Counted from the stretch's first letter, positions 1-9,413 are shown. The stretch: DNA of 64,000 nucleotides from Flavobacteriales bacterium (GCA_016705955.1 JADJKO010000001.1:744001-808000); one strand, 5' to 3'. The notes: generated by a model from the letters alone, not told the origin. Numbers and translations are program-made.

Positions 1-1916
1 GTGATGCCATCCACCAAGGTGAAGGCCCCGCCTTCGTTGTAGCGCTCGGCAGGCGGGGGAGTGGCGGTGATCTTCTGCGCTGTGGCGAGGTTGAATACGA
101 AGTATCGCGTACTCGTCGGATACGGCGCGCGAAAGACACCCCCAGTGGTATCAACAAGGGAGGCACGGACCAGACTAGTGTCGTGTATCTCAATGGATGA
201 AGGCCAAGAAGGGTTCTGGACGAATGTGTCGCCTATAGACCATTCGATTAGCAAGGGGAATCGTGCCGTAGGTTTCTTGAAGTCAATGATGATCGCACCT
301 GAACCGTCGCCTTGGCGCGGAACAATGCTGACTTGATACAAGCTCTTGCTCGCATTCACACCCATCACCTCCAACCTCGCGAACTCCAACTCCAACCGTT
401 TGATGAAATCCGCCTCATCGCGTTTCTCCTTCGGCGTCCACAGCACTTCGGCCAGTGCCAGCATCCGCGGCACCGCCATGTACTCCACGTGCTCCGGCGT
501 GAGGATGTACTCCGTCCACACGTTGCCTTGCGCGCCGAGGATGTACTTCGCCTGGTCGGCTTTCAGTTCCGCAGGGATCGGCTCGTAGCTGTATACCTTC
601 TGCACGGTGGTGTAGCCGCCGATCGCCAGCGGTTCGTTCGCCGGATCGCCTTGGTAGTGATCGAAGTAGCAATGGCTGCCGGGGCTCATCACCGCATAGT
701 GGCCAGACTTCGCCGCAGCCACGCCGCCTTCCGTCCCGCGCCAACTCATCACCGCCGCGTTCGGGGCAAGGCCTCCTTCCAGGATCTCATCCCAGCCGAT
801 GATCTTCCGCCCTTTGCTGTTCACGAACTTCTCGATGCGCTGGATGAAGTAGCTCTGGAGTTCGTGCTCGTCCTTCAAGCCTCCGGACTTCATGCGTGCT
901 TGGCATTTCGCGCAGGTCTTCCAGCGCTCCTTCGGGCATTCATCACCACCGATGTGGATGTAATCGCTGGGGAAGAGGTCCATCACTTCGGTCAGCACAT
1001 CCTGTAGGAATGAAAAGGTGCTGTCGTTGCCAGCGCAGAAGACGTCCTCGAACACGCCCCAACCTTTCTGCACTTCGAAAGGACCGCCTGTGCAACTGTA
1101 TTCGGGATAGGCAGCCAGCGCCGCCATCGCATGTCCCGGCATCTCGATCTCCGGCACCACGGTGATGTGTCGCGCCGCCGCATACGCTACCACTTCGCGG
1201 ATCTGGTCCTGCGTGTAGAAGCCGCCGTAAGGGATGCTATCGTACTCGCCCCGACCGTATGGACCGATCTGGCTGCCGCTTCGCCATGCGCCCACCTCGG
1301 TGAGCTTCGGGTATTTCTTGATCTCGATCCGCCAGCCCTGGTCATCGGTGAGGTGCCAGTGGAAGCGGTTCATCTTATACCTCGCCAACAGGTCGATGTA
1401 CTTCTTGACGAACTCGACCCCGAAGAAGTGACGGCAGACATCGAGGTGCATGCCCCGCCACGCGAAGCGCGGGTGGTCCGTGATGGTGAGGCAGGGGATC
1501 GCCGTTTCGCTTCCTTTCGGTGGAAGCAATTGGATCAAGGTCTGGATCCCGTGGAAGACCCCGGCGCGATCCGATGCAAGCAGGTCGATACGCTCTGGTG
1601 CGATGTGCAGGCTGTAGCCTTCGGCGGGCATTTCGCCATCGTTGGAGATCGCGAGCGCGATCACTGGTCCTTCGATCGTGCGCTGCGGAAGGAGCATCGG
1701 AGCCTCGGGCAGCAGGGTGGTCAGCACATCCCTCAGGTAGGCCCCTTCGGGTTTCAATTCCTTGCTGTCGATGAGGATGCTCACCGCGCTGGTCACCGCG
1801 AAGTAGCCTTGGCCCATTATCATGGACGCCGGGCGCGGGATAAGGGGCGGCTCCGGGTTGGTCTGGGCCGAAGCGCACGAGGAGAACAGTAGGAGAGCCG
1901 GAAGGAGGAAACGCAT
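1..1916 (-). CDS. Beta-N-acetylhexosaminidase, GH20 (3' end outside window)
   Basis: Removes terminal N-acetylhexosamine from glycans by substrate-assisted catalysis, in the periplasm or on the cell surface. The frame is open from an ATG at 1916 to the window edge, about 638 residues. It starts with a signal peptide; an SSC just before the cleavage site could also be a lipobox. A GH20b-like N-terminal domain is followed by a catalytic barrel with RGMHLDVCRHF and NRFHWHLTDDQGWR. The catalytic Asp-Glu pair lies in HIGGDE at residues 325-326. The residues after about 500 look like a C-terminal accessory domain. Family assignment is firm; the exact substrate is inferred. Confidence 0.93.
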   Translation of the reverse strand, partial: MRFLLPALLLFSSCASAQTNPEPPLIPRPASMIMGQGYFAVTSAVSILIDSKELKPEGAYLRDVLTTLLPEAPMLLPQRTIEGPVIALAISNDGEMPAEGYSLHIAPERIDLLASDRAGVFHGIQTLIQLLPPKGSETAIPCLTITDHPRFAWRGMHLDVCRHFFGVEFVKKYIDLLARYKMNRFHWHLTDDQGWRIEIKKYPKLTEVGAWRSGSQIGPYGRGEYDSIPYGGFYTQDQIREVVAYAAARHITVVPEIEMPGHAMAALAAYPEYSCTGGPFEVQKGWGVFEDVFCAGNDSTFSFLQDVLTEVMDLFPSDYIHIGGDECPKERWKTCAKCQARMKSGGLKDEHELQSYFIQRIEKFVNSKGRKIIGWDEILEGGLAPNAAVMSWRGTEGGVAAAKSGHYAVMSPGSHCYFDHYQGDPANEPLAIGGYTTVQKVYSYEPIPAELKADQAKYILGAQGNVWTEYILTPEHVEYMAVPRMLALAEVLWTPKEKRDEADFIKRLELEFARLEVMGVNASKSLYQVSIVPRQGDGSGAIIIDFKKPTARFPLLIEWSIGDTFVQNPSWPSSIEIHDTSLVRASLVDTTGGVFRAPYPTSTRYFVFNLATAQKITATPPPAERYNEGGAFTLVDGI

Positions 1917-1977
1917 GGGGTACGTCCCGGTTTTGCGGGAGGGTAAAGGTGGGAAGGAGCGCGCTGGGGTGCAGGAG

Positions 1978-2056
1978 TCTCACGCGGAGGCGCGGAGAAC
2001 GCGGAGTTGAGAGGCGTCATGGTTTTTCCCTGCGCCCTCCGCGCCTCCGCGTGAGA
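1978..2056. repeat. 19-bp perfect inverted repeat between two genes
   Basis: Arms at 1978-1996 and 2038-2056 are perfect reverse complements of the pattern TCTCACGCGGAGGCGCGGA. They lie between the divergent GH20 gene and rpsP. The arms are internally periodic (GCGGAG steps). The spacer of about 41 bp is long for a terminator, and the element would sit at the 5' side of both genes. Confidence 0.75.
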
Positions 2057-2082
2057 TGCATTTGTATTCCTCGTTCCCTCCC

Positions 2083-2113
2083 TTGGCTCATCCACCGGAA
2101 AAGCCCATATTTG
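2083..2113 (+). promoter_or_regulatory. Bacteroidota-type promoter for rpsP
   Basis: A TTG at 2083-2085 is followed after 20 bp by CATATTTG at 2106-2113. This is one mismatch from the -7 consensus TAnnTTTG of this phylum, with the usual spacing. It lies 37 bp before the rpsP start codon. Confidence 0.55.
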
Positions 2114-2150
2114 CGGCCCCAATTCCGGGGAAACAAACACAAACAGCGAC

Positions 2151-2747
2151 ATGCCAACTCGCATCCGCCTTCAGAGGAAAGGCAAGAAAGGCCGGCCTTA
2201 CTACCACTTGGTGGTGGCCGATTCCCGCGCCCCGCGCGACGGGAAGTACATCGAACGGATCGGTGCCTATGATCCCAACCAGAACCCTGCGTTCATCGAG
2301 ATCGACAACGCCAAGTGCTTGGATTGGCTCCAGAAAGGAGCTAGCCCTAGCGACACTTGCCGCGCGATCCTGAGCTACACCGGTGTGGTGTACAAGAACC
2401 ACCTCCTGAACGGGGTGAAGAAGGGCGCGTTCACCCTGGAAGAGGCCGACCGCCGCTTCGATATCTGGCTGAACGAGAAGACCACCAAGATCGAAGCGAA
2501 GCGCACTGCATTGGCGAGCGGCAAGACCGACGCTGAGAAGGCACGCATCGCTGCCGAGGTGAAGAAGAGCGACGTCAAGGCCGCTGCCCTGAGCGCCAAG
2601 TTGGCTGCGATGAGCGCCGCTGAAGTGGCTGCTCCTGCTGTGGAAGAAGCCGCTGCTGAGGAAGCGCCTGCCGCTGAGGAAGTGCCTGCTGCTGAGGAAG
2701 CTGCACCTGAGGCGCCTGCCGCTGAAGAGGCTCCTGCTGCTGAGTAA
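2151..2747 (+). CDS. rpsP: 30S ribosomal protein bS16
   Basis: Small-subunit ribosomal protein needed for 30S assembly. The N-terminal 80 residues hold the whole bS16 fold, starting MPTRIRLQRKGKKGRPYYHL with the usual R-APRDGKYIE segment. The protein is 198 residues long, against about 80-90 in most bacteria. The extra part is a charged linker (residues 85-155) and an acidic Ala/Pro/Glu-rich tail built from AAEEAPAAEE-like units. Such extensions are common in Bacteroidota. The gene is monocistronic, with a promoter upstream and a hairpin just downstream. Confidence 0.97.
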   Translation: MPTRIRLQRKGKKGRPYYHLVVADSRAPRDGKYIERIGAYDPNQNPAFIEIDNAKCLDWLQKGASPSDTCRAILSYTGVVYKNHLLNGVKKGAFTLEEADRRFDIWLNEKTTKIEAKRTALASGKTDAEKARIAAEVKKSDVKAAALSAKLAAMSAAEVAAPAVEEAAAEEAPAAEEVPAAEEAAPEAPAAEEAPAAE

Positions 2748-2766
2748 GCATTAACGCCTACACATG

Positions 2767-2792
2767 GAAGCCCTGGCATTTGCTGGGGCTTC
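2767..2792 (+). terminator. Hairpin after rpsP
   Basis: GAAGCCC at 2767-2773 pairs with GGGCTTC at 2786-2792, 20 bp after the rpsP stop codon. There is only a weak T-rich tail. Confidence 0.6.
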
Positions 2793-2793
2793 T

Positions 2794-3147
2794 TCACTTC
2801 AAGTGGATCCGCTCGGCTATCCACTTGGCCACGACGTTCTCGATCACTGCCGGTGCTCCCATGGTACAACTGCCCGACGATGTGCGCGACGGGCGGTGTG
2901 TGGATCGGATATGCGCATCGTTCTTGAGGAACGTCTCATCCATTCCGATAGGGGTCAGGTAACGCGGATCATGGCCCGCTCCGAGTTCGATCAACCACGG
3001 ACAGCCATGGGCCGCATGGCGTTGGTCACCGTGCCGGTAACCGATGGATCGCGCATGGTCGGAGCGCTCCCTTTGATCCCGGAAGCCGCGGGTTTTGGTG
3101 CGCAGTATGAGCCGAGAAGGGAAGCCAGCGCGATCACGCCGGGTCAT
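2794..3147 (-). other. Unassigned open frame in the gap 2748-3160
   Basis: The 413-bp gap after rpsP holds one minus-strand open frame of 117 codons. Its last part (VIENVVAKWIAERIHLK) looks like a genuine protein C-terminus. The first half is Arg/His-rich and looks like a shadow frame. It may be the end of a decayed gene. I recognise no family. Confidence 0.2.
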
Positions 3148-3160
3148 AGAAGGACTCCGC

Positions 3161-5007
3161 TCATTGCGCTACGTTGAAACGTTGCACACGTTGGAAGCGA
3201 GCGTTCCCGATACGTGCGAAGTAGATGCCCGGAGCGAGTTTGTCCACATCCAAGGTGCCGTTCCAACTGCTCCCTTGCGCATTCACGCGTTCGGTGATCA
3301 CTTGCTTGCCGTCCATGGCGATCACATCCAACACGAGGCCGTCCGTCGAGGGAAGGTCTTGTGCATTGATGTTCAAGATGCCGCCTGCCAGGAACGCGGT
3401 GAAGGTTTGCCCGTGGGTGGTTCCTTCTTCGACACCGAGGAACTCATCTTCCACGTTGAAGGAAAAGATGCGTGTGCGGATGTTCCCGCCGGAAACGAAA
3501 TACTCGCCCGTGAACCAGAAGTTGTTGCCGTCCGGGTCGAGGCTCAAGTGGCCGTAATCCCCGAAGCGTTCCGTGCCGGTTTGTGCACCGGTCCCGGCGA
3601 TCGCATTGGTCTCGCTGAGCGTCATTTGGCCGAGCGGATCACCAGCGAGACGGCCGGTATATCGGATGCCGCAGTAAATGCTGTTCAGTTCATCCGCGAC
3701 ATTGTACGCCAACCCGATATCGCCGAGGTCGTTCATGCCGATGCTGGCTGGAAACGATCCGCGGCATCAGGCGCCCATGTGCCTTGCTGGTAAATGGTCC
3801 AGTTGCCATCGTTCGCGTCACGCAATTCATACCAGCGCACGCCGCAATGATCGCCGCCCACATCGGTGCCGTGGCATAGCATCACGCTATTGTGGTCCAC
3901 CCACCGCGTGTGCTGCGCACGGAAATACATGTAGCCCATGCCGGCGTCCAGCTTTTGCGTGGTGTTGGGTTGTGCGATGTTCTCCCAACCCGTTCCGATG
4001 TTCGTGTCGAAGGCGGCGGTGTTGAGCGTCTGGTGCTGCACCACGGTGGTGTTCGCCACGTTGGTCCAATCGGTGTTCATGCGGTAGATCTTGATCCGGT
4101 CCGCCGGTGCTCCCCACGCATTGTCCTCCAGGTTGAAGAACCAGCACGGCGTTCCGTCAGGCGGCAGGTCACCATCCGCATCGGCAGGCATCACGCATTT
4201 GAAACCGCTGCTCACCACACCCGGTGCGCTCAAGGCGACCATGCGCGCATTGGGATCGCCGGCCAGCATTGCCGTGCGTTCGAACACGACCGCGGTCTTG
4301 GTGCTGTTGCTCGTCATGTAATACCCGTCCCACCACACGCTGAACTTCGGGTAATCCGGGAACTGCGAAAAGGAGAACGAGTAAGCGTAGTAGCTGCCCA
4401 GCGGATCGTTCGTCTGGGACACGGCGATCAGCATCCGGTTCGGGTTGTCGTTGAATTGCGAAATGAACCAGCGGTCGGCGTGCCGATCATAGAGCACGAT
4501 CGGATCACCGTCGTTCGTGCTGCCGGTCCAAAGCGTACTCAGGTTGTAAGTCGCACTCGCCGACACACCGGTCTTGTGCCACACCTTGTACGAAGTGTTC
4601 ACCGCTTGCACGTAATAATCCGTGCCCGCAGCGCCGGTGGGGTCGGGCGGATAGCCGGTGCCATTCGATCCCGGGAAATTCACGCTGGGCGCGTGCATCA
4701 TGCGGGATGCGGGCGTGGTTTGCACGACCGGATCCACTTCATCCAACGCGGCCGGGTTCACCACCGGAGGTCGCTCAGGTCGTTCATCCACTTCGCGGCG
4801 CTCCTCGGCGCGGCTGTCCCTTTCCTCCACATGCGGCCAATCCTTCACCGGAGGCGAGATCAGGAAGGAGGTCGGCGTGGTCACCGTCACCGTTTGGCCG
4901 AGGGAATTGGTGAACTCCTGCGTGGTCGGTGCGGCCTCTTGCTGCTGCGCGAAAGCGGCCGTAGTGCAGATGACGAGACTGAGCGAAGTGGTACGGATAA
5001 GGGACAT
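3161..5007 (-). CDS. Secreted T9SS-sorted protein, split by an apparent frameshift
   Basis: Exported surface protein of unknown substrate, about 615 residues when joined. The chosen start at 5007 gives a signal peptide ending TTAAFAQ; the open frame extends 78 codons further upstream but without protein-like sequence. The body has propeller-like motifs (DPTGAAGTDYYVQAVN, DRWFISQFND). The first frame stops at 3733, and a second frame beginning at 3736 continues the family sequence (IGMNDLGDIGLAYN). It ends in a type A sorting domain (DKLAPGIYFARIGN...). One extra base near 3750 would restore a single frame, reading RF-ASIGMNDLGDIGL. Either a recent mutation or a sequence error is possible. Confidence 0.8.
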
Positions 5008-5093
5008 GATCGGGATGATTGATCGGCAAAGTAGCGTCCCGTCACGATCGGTCCCACACCGTTTGCCGGTCCGTAGGGATCTCAAGCGGCCCG

Positions 5094-5600
5094 CTACCGG
5101 GTCGGTCGGCCACCGAATGGATCGCCGGTCTCCAAGCGCCGCATCAATTCCGCAATGCGCTTTGCGCGGGTGAGTGCGGTCTTTCCGCTTCGCACCCAAT
5201 AGCACATGTTGCGTTGCATGCCTGGGTTCAATTTGTCCCACGCGGCCTTCATCTCGGGTATGAAGTCCAGCGTCTCCGCCAGTTCCTCTGGGATGTCCAG
5301 TTTCGCGGGTTCAGTGTTCAGCCAGACCTCCACCTTCACTGGTTCACCTACCTTCTTGATCTTGGCCGCACGCCGGATGTCGCCGCCGAGGATGATGATG
5401 TGGTAGCCGCTCTTCGTGGGCATCAATGCGCGATCCACGGCCACCCCATTGATCTGGCATTTCACGCGCACGTTGCCACGCTTGCCGAAGAGTTTCGCCA
5501 CGTCGTGCGGGAACTCCACGTAGCTCCACGCAAAGCGACCGGTCATGCGCTCCAGCGGCGCGGTGAACTTCCAGATCTGCCGGGGTTTCTTCGCTTTCAT
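5094..5600 (-). CDS. DUF1905/YdeI (OmpD-associated) family protein
   Basis: 168 residues. The N-terminal 95 form a DUF1905-type beta-barrel (WKFTAPLERM...FAWSYVEFPHDVAKLFGKRGNVRVKCQINGV). The C-terminal part is the YdeI/OmpD-associated helical segment (DIPEELAETLDFIPEMKAAWDKL...). Relatives are small cytosolic proteins annotated as bacteriocin-protection or OmpD-associated; the biochemical role is not known. The gene stands alone between two other minus-strand genes. Confidence 0.8.
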   Translation of the reverse strand: MKAKKPRQIWKFTAPLERMTGRFAWSYVEFPHDVAKLFGKRGNVRVKCQINGVAVDRALMPTKSGYHIIILGGDIRRAAKIKKVGEPVKVEVWLNTEPAKLDIPEELAETLDFIPEMKAAWDKLNPGMQRNMCYWVRSGKTALTRAKRIAELMRRLETGDPFGGRPTR

Positions 5601-5658
5601 TCTCTGGTCGACCCAGAGGGTCGACGGTACGGGTGCTTCGATAGAGGTCTGAGGATCT

Positions 5659-5991
5659 CTATCCGCCCGCCTTCTTGGCCCGGTATCCCTTCTCCGATAG
5701 CCATGCCAGCACCTTATCCCGGTGGTCCCCTTGCAAGAGGATCACGCCGTCCTTGGTGTTGCCGCCCACACCGCACTTGCTCTTCAGTGTGCGCCCGAGG
5801 TCATCGAGATCGTTCGGTTTGCCAATGAAGCCCACGATGCGCGTCACTTCCTTGTTGCCTTTCAAGCGGTCGAGGTGGATACGCAGATCCTGCTGTGCAG
5901 GAGGAAGTGTAGCCGGTTCCCGCGCGGTGCTCGTGTTCTTGTTGGTGCTGTACACCAAGCCGCCAAGACCGCTGGGTGGGCGCTTCTTCAT
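5659..5991 (-). CDS. SUI1/YciH-family translation initiation factor
   Basis: 110 residues. The C-terminal 75 form the SUI1 (eIF1-like) fold, with KEVTRIVGF, the basic K-S-K-CGVGGNTKDG loop and the final ILLQGDHRDKVLAWL helix. Bacterial YciH-type proteins bind the 30S subunit and are thought to monitor initiation. The N-terminal extension (PPSGLGGLVYSTN) is usual for Bacteroidota versions. The start at 5991 is the only ATG that keeps this segment. Confidence 0.88.
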   Translation of the reverse strand: MKKRPPSGLGGLVYSTNKNTSTAREPATLPPAQQDLRIHLDRLKGNKEVTRIVGFIGKPNDLDDLGRTLKSKCGVGGNTKDGVILLQGDHRDKVLAWLSEKGYRAKKAGG

Positions 5992-6004
5992 GGGTGCAAA
6001 GTTC

Positions 6005-6138
6005 TACCGCAAAGGACGCAAAGAGCACAAAGGGAATACACTTGGAATTCCTTTCCTATTGGTCTACCACAAAGGACGCAAAGAGCACGAAGTGAATGCA
6101 CTTGGATCTCCTTTGTGACCTTCGTGTCCTTTGCGGTA
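6005..6138. repeat. Two direct copies and one inverted copy of a ~29-bp intergenic repeat
   Basis: Copies at about 6005-6034 and 6065-6094 share a CGCAAAGGACGCAAAGAGCA core. A third, inverted copy lies at 6111-6138, so a long hairpin can form. The element fills the space between the SUI1 gene and the stop of the GH38 gene. The sequence is 11-12-nt periodic and purine-rich. Confidence 0.75.
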
Positions 6139-6141
6139 CTT

Positions 6142-9100
6142 CTACTTCCACCACGTGATCAACGGCCGCGTCATCTCCAGCCCGAACCTTCGCGCCTCCT
6201 CCAGTTTGAACGGCCCGTGCATCTTCAGGTAGAGGTCGAAGGTGATCGGCCCTTCCTGGTCGGCTTTGAAGTTGGTGTGCCAGTAGTTGTTGAGGGCGTA
6301 GAGGTAGATGGTGCTGCTGCTGTGCGCCTCGGTCTTCCAGGCCTTGTATAGCTCGGGGTTGGTGCCGCGACCGGGAATGGTCTTGCGCTCATCCACCATT
6401 TCGCCCACTTCCCACAGCGCACCTTGCGGGCACACAATGGTGACGCCCTGTACTATATCTGATACGTCAATCCAACGGGGAGCAGAGAAGAAGTCATTGT
6501 TCGAGCCAACCATCCTGTTATGCTCCGGAGTTATCAAATCCTCACCCATACCTAAGCGTACCAGTGGGTTTCGGAGATTTAGCTCGAACTTCAAATGGAT
6601 CGCCCCCTTGGAGCGTTGCGGATTTTTGACAAGCGTAAAGCGAAAATGCAAATCGTTGACATGGTCCATGGCTACTAAGGTCAGGCTATCGCCGAAGTTC
6701 GATCGTGCTTCGACTTTCCAACTCTCAACGATAAGACCACTATCGACTCTGGCAAAGTCTGAAAACGAACATCTCGACGAACTATCAGGGTCAGAGCCAT
6801 TTATGAACTCCCACTTCAGACTTGATCGCAGCAAGGTCCTGCCATACTGATCATCTACAACACCGTTTTGGAACGAGATCTTACCATCCTGCACGTCACA
6901 TTCCGGGTGACTTGAGAAAGGCAGCCATGCATTTACCTCTTCGCCAGGTTTCAACGGGACGGGCCTATAGAGCCTAGTTCCATTCGCCTTGATCCAATAG
7001 ACCTTGAATGCAATATTACCGTTCGAAAGATGTTGGACTGGCACTCGATAACCGTCGTCGCTTTCTAGGGCTTCGATATTGGAGCCAGCTGGAGGTTTAA
7101 CTTCCACGAGCCCCAATCGATCCCAAGGAAGTGTATTGACTACTAAAAGTTCTCTGCTTTTCGGATCATGGGGGGATATGATCCTCTCGATTCGTTCGAC
7201 ATACCACCCCGCACTATCCGCGAAGGCCTTCTTCACCCGCCATTGGTCCGTGGTGAAGTGCGCATCCGGATCGCTGATGCTGCACCACGCGCCCCAGGTA
7301 TGCTCGTGCCACATCACGATGCTGCGTTTGGCGCGGTAGAGCAGGTGCGGGTCGATGGGCTTGTTCAGGATCTTCGCCGCGTCGATCAGGTTGGAAAGTC
7401 GCGCACTGAGCACGCGCACATTGCCTTCCTCCTTCGCCGTGCTGTAGGCGCCATCTTCCCAGTAAGGCGTGAAGTCGCCGCTCCAGGTCGGGATCTGTTT
7501 GCCGTGCTTCCTGTCGAACTCCGCCATCATATCGTTCACGTTGGAGACGATCAAGCGCGGTGAACTGTACTTCTCGTTCCATTCGCGTACGAAATCGCTG
7601 ATGGTGCTGTCCACAGGTCCGTTGTCGCTTACGATGTTATAGCGCCACTGCACCATGTCGTAGGGATAGCCCTTCGCTGCGAGCTCGTTCATATAGGCGG
7701 CGATCTTCCGCGTGCCGCGTTCTCCTATCGCGCCAGCCGTGAACCCGTGCCAGCCGCCGTAGCCCTGACCGGCCGTCCACACGAGGATGCTGTCCTTGTC
7801 GGTCGTGCCCTTCCACCAGTACGGCTTGTCGCCTTGCTCGCGCAGCGTGCTGCCGATGCGGTCGCCGCCGTCGGGCATATCGGGGATGTAGTTCGGCCCC
7901 TGGCTCAAGTAGCGGATGCCGTGCGCGGCGTAGGCATCTACCATGCTCCAACTCATGCCGGGGATGTCCGTCTGCATCGCGCTGTTGATCGGCAGTCCAT
8001 ACCACGCGCGCAGCGAGTCGGCGTACTCCACGATCCAATGCATCTCCTCAGGCGTGCACAGGCCGGTGAGGATGTTCGCGTAGTTCGCGCTGAGGGCGAT
8101 GCTGCCACTCTTCACGGCAGCGATGAAGCGCTGCTTGTTCGCTTCGCTCGCGATGCCCAGGAAATTCTCCACGGCCCAGAGGCTCTCCACATTCCACACG
8201 AAGCGGCTGTCTTCTGGATAATCCTTGGTGTGGTCGATGAGATCGAGTGCCTTGTAGATGTTGTTGTTCTGGATCACCTCCACTTCGCTTTGCAGGTGGC
8301 TGTAACCGATGTCGGTGTGGCTGTGGTGGATGAGGTGGATGTCGCGCGGGATGATCGGTTTCAATTGGAGGAGGGTATCCACCATAAGCCGGTCGTTCAG
8401 ATGAACATCGATCCTGGCATCCTTTCGGGTGCCGAGGGCAGCGGCGACCGGTACTTCGAAAACATGCAACCCGTTCGTTACCTCGAAATGCTTGACGGAT
8501 TCACCGTTGACGCGAACTTCCATGGGTGTCGAAGGCCCGAAATGCATCACCCTGATCGATAGTGGCTGGGCAGCAGGCTCGTCGTTCAACAGGAAGGGCA
8601 ACGCTTCCACCTCCACCTTCTCCTCGAACGTGTACCGGAAGGTCATGAACCAGTCCGGGCTGTCTTGAGCGTGGCCCACCACTTTCAGCGTCAGTGGTTG
8701 ACCAAGGGTGCAATACTTCCGGAGCACGCGCAGGTGCGCGAAGCCGTGCGCATCGCCGTGGCGATCGGCCTTCGAGAATTCGAATACCAACTTCACCCCG
8801 TCAACCCCGTCCACCGACCAGGTGGCGGGCTGGGTGGAATGATGCGTAGTGAACGTGAGCGCCTTCTCCTCCCCAATGAACAGATCGAAACTGCGATCGC
8901 CGCCGCTGGTGGTGCTGTTGTGCGCGGCGATCCAACTGAAGTAGAAGTACTGGGTGGACTCGCGCTCGGATGCAGGCACAGGTGCTGTTTCCCATGCGAT
9001 CGCCTTCCGGCCATCCGTGCATCGCGTTAGCAACGCGGTGGTGGCGTGCTCCGGGTACACGCTGAAGTAGGAGAGGACCTCGCCTTCGATGTCCTTCGCG

Positions 9101-9198
9101 TATCCGTTGATCACGTGCTGTTGGCCGAAGACAGGGAGGTCCACCTGCGCGCTGGCGATCGATGAATACAGCAGAGCGGTACTGATGAGGACACGCAT
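6142..9198 (-). CDS. Alpha-mannosidase, GH38
   Basis: Secreted exo-alpha-mannosidase of 1018 residues; substrates are probably N-glycan-type mannosides. A signal peptide (cleavage after SSIASA) is followed by about 270 residues of beta-rich N-terminal domain. The GH38 catalytic domain then shows the zinc-site motif HTDIGYSH (H294, D296) and the nucleophile region TDIPGMSW (D411), and ends with WHEHTWGAW. Galactose-mutarotase-like beta domains follow. Bases about 6440-7190 (residues 670-920) are clearly less GC-rich than both flanks, although the frame stays intact. Family assignment is firm; linkage specificity is not. Confidence 0.9.
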   Translation of the reverse strand: MRVLISTALLYSSIASAQVDLPVFGQQHVINGYAKDIEGEVLSYFSVYPEHATTALLTRCTDGRKAIAWETAPVPASERESTQYFYFSWIAAHNSTTSGGDRSFDLFIGEEKALTFTTHHSTQPATWSVDGVDGVKLVFEFSKADRHGDAHGFAHLRVLRKYCTLGQPLTLKVVGHAQDSPDWFMTFRYTFEEKVEVEALPFLLNDEPAAQPLSIRVMHFGPSTPMEVRVNGESVKHFEVTNGLHVFEVPVAAALGTRKDARIDVHLNDRLMVDTLLQLKPIIPRDIHLIHHSHTDIGYSHLQSEVEVIQNNNIYKALDLIDHTKDYPEDSRFVWNVESLWAVENFLGIASEANKQRFIAAVKSGSIALSANYANILTGLCTPEEMHWIVEYADSLRAWYGLPINSAMQTDIPGMSWSMVDAYAAHGIRYLSQGPNYIPDMPDGGDRIGSTLREQGDKPYWWKGTTDKDSILVWTAGQGYGGWHGFTAGAIGERGTRKIAAYMNELAAKGYPYDMVQWRYNIVSDNGPVDSTISDFVREWNEKYSSPRLIVSNVNDMMAEFDRKHGKQIPTWSGDFTPYWEDGAYSTAKEEGNVRVLSARLSNLIDAAKILNKPIDPHLLYRAKRSIVMWHEHTWGAWCSISDPDAHFTTDQWRVKKAFADSAGWYVERIERIISPHDPKSRELLVVNTLPWDRLGLVEVKPPAGSNIEALESDDGYRVPVQHLSNGNIAFKVYWIKANGTRLYRPVPLKPGEEVNAWLPFSSHPECDVQDGKISFQNGVVDDQYGRTLLRSSLKWEFINGSDPDSSSRCSFSDFARVDSGLIVESWKVEARSNFGDSLTLVAMDHVNDLHFRFTLVKNPQRSKGAIHLKFELNLRNPLVRLGMGEDLITPEHNRMVGSNNDFFSAPRWIDVSDIVQGVTIVCPQGALWEVGEMVDERKTIPGRGTNPELYKAWKTEAHSSSTIYLYALNNYWHTNFKADQEGPITFDLYLKMHGPFKLEEARRFGLEMTRPLITWWK

Positions 9199-9274
9199 GC
9201 CTCAAAGATGGAAGGGAATGCGATCAATATGGTCACGTCACGCCGGGCGTAGGGAGGCTCTGCGACCGAAGACC

Positions 9275-9369
9275 CGGAGTCTCACCAATGCCCCCTCATG
9301 AATGCGCATTTGTGAGACTCCGTCGCTTCGCCGAGCCTCACGAGGCCGGGAAGGGCGATCGATGATCGC
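9275..9369. repeat. Two intergenic inverted repeats
   Basis: CGGAGTCTCAC at 9275-9285 pairs with GTGAGACTCCG at 9312-9322. A second palindrome, GGGCGATC-GAT-GATCGCCC, covers about 9353-9371. Both lie in the 215-bp gap between the GH38 start and the stop of the barrel gene. The second could terminate the barrel transcript. Confidence 0.6.
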
Positions 9370-9413
9370 CCGGCCTCCGGAGTGACGATCGCGTGGGGGC
9401 TCACCGCGAGCGA

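Noticed and set aside
3733..5241. Start of the T9SS gene at 5241
   Set aside because: The 78 added residues are basic and unlike a signal peptide; the ATG at 5007 gives a normal one.
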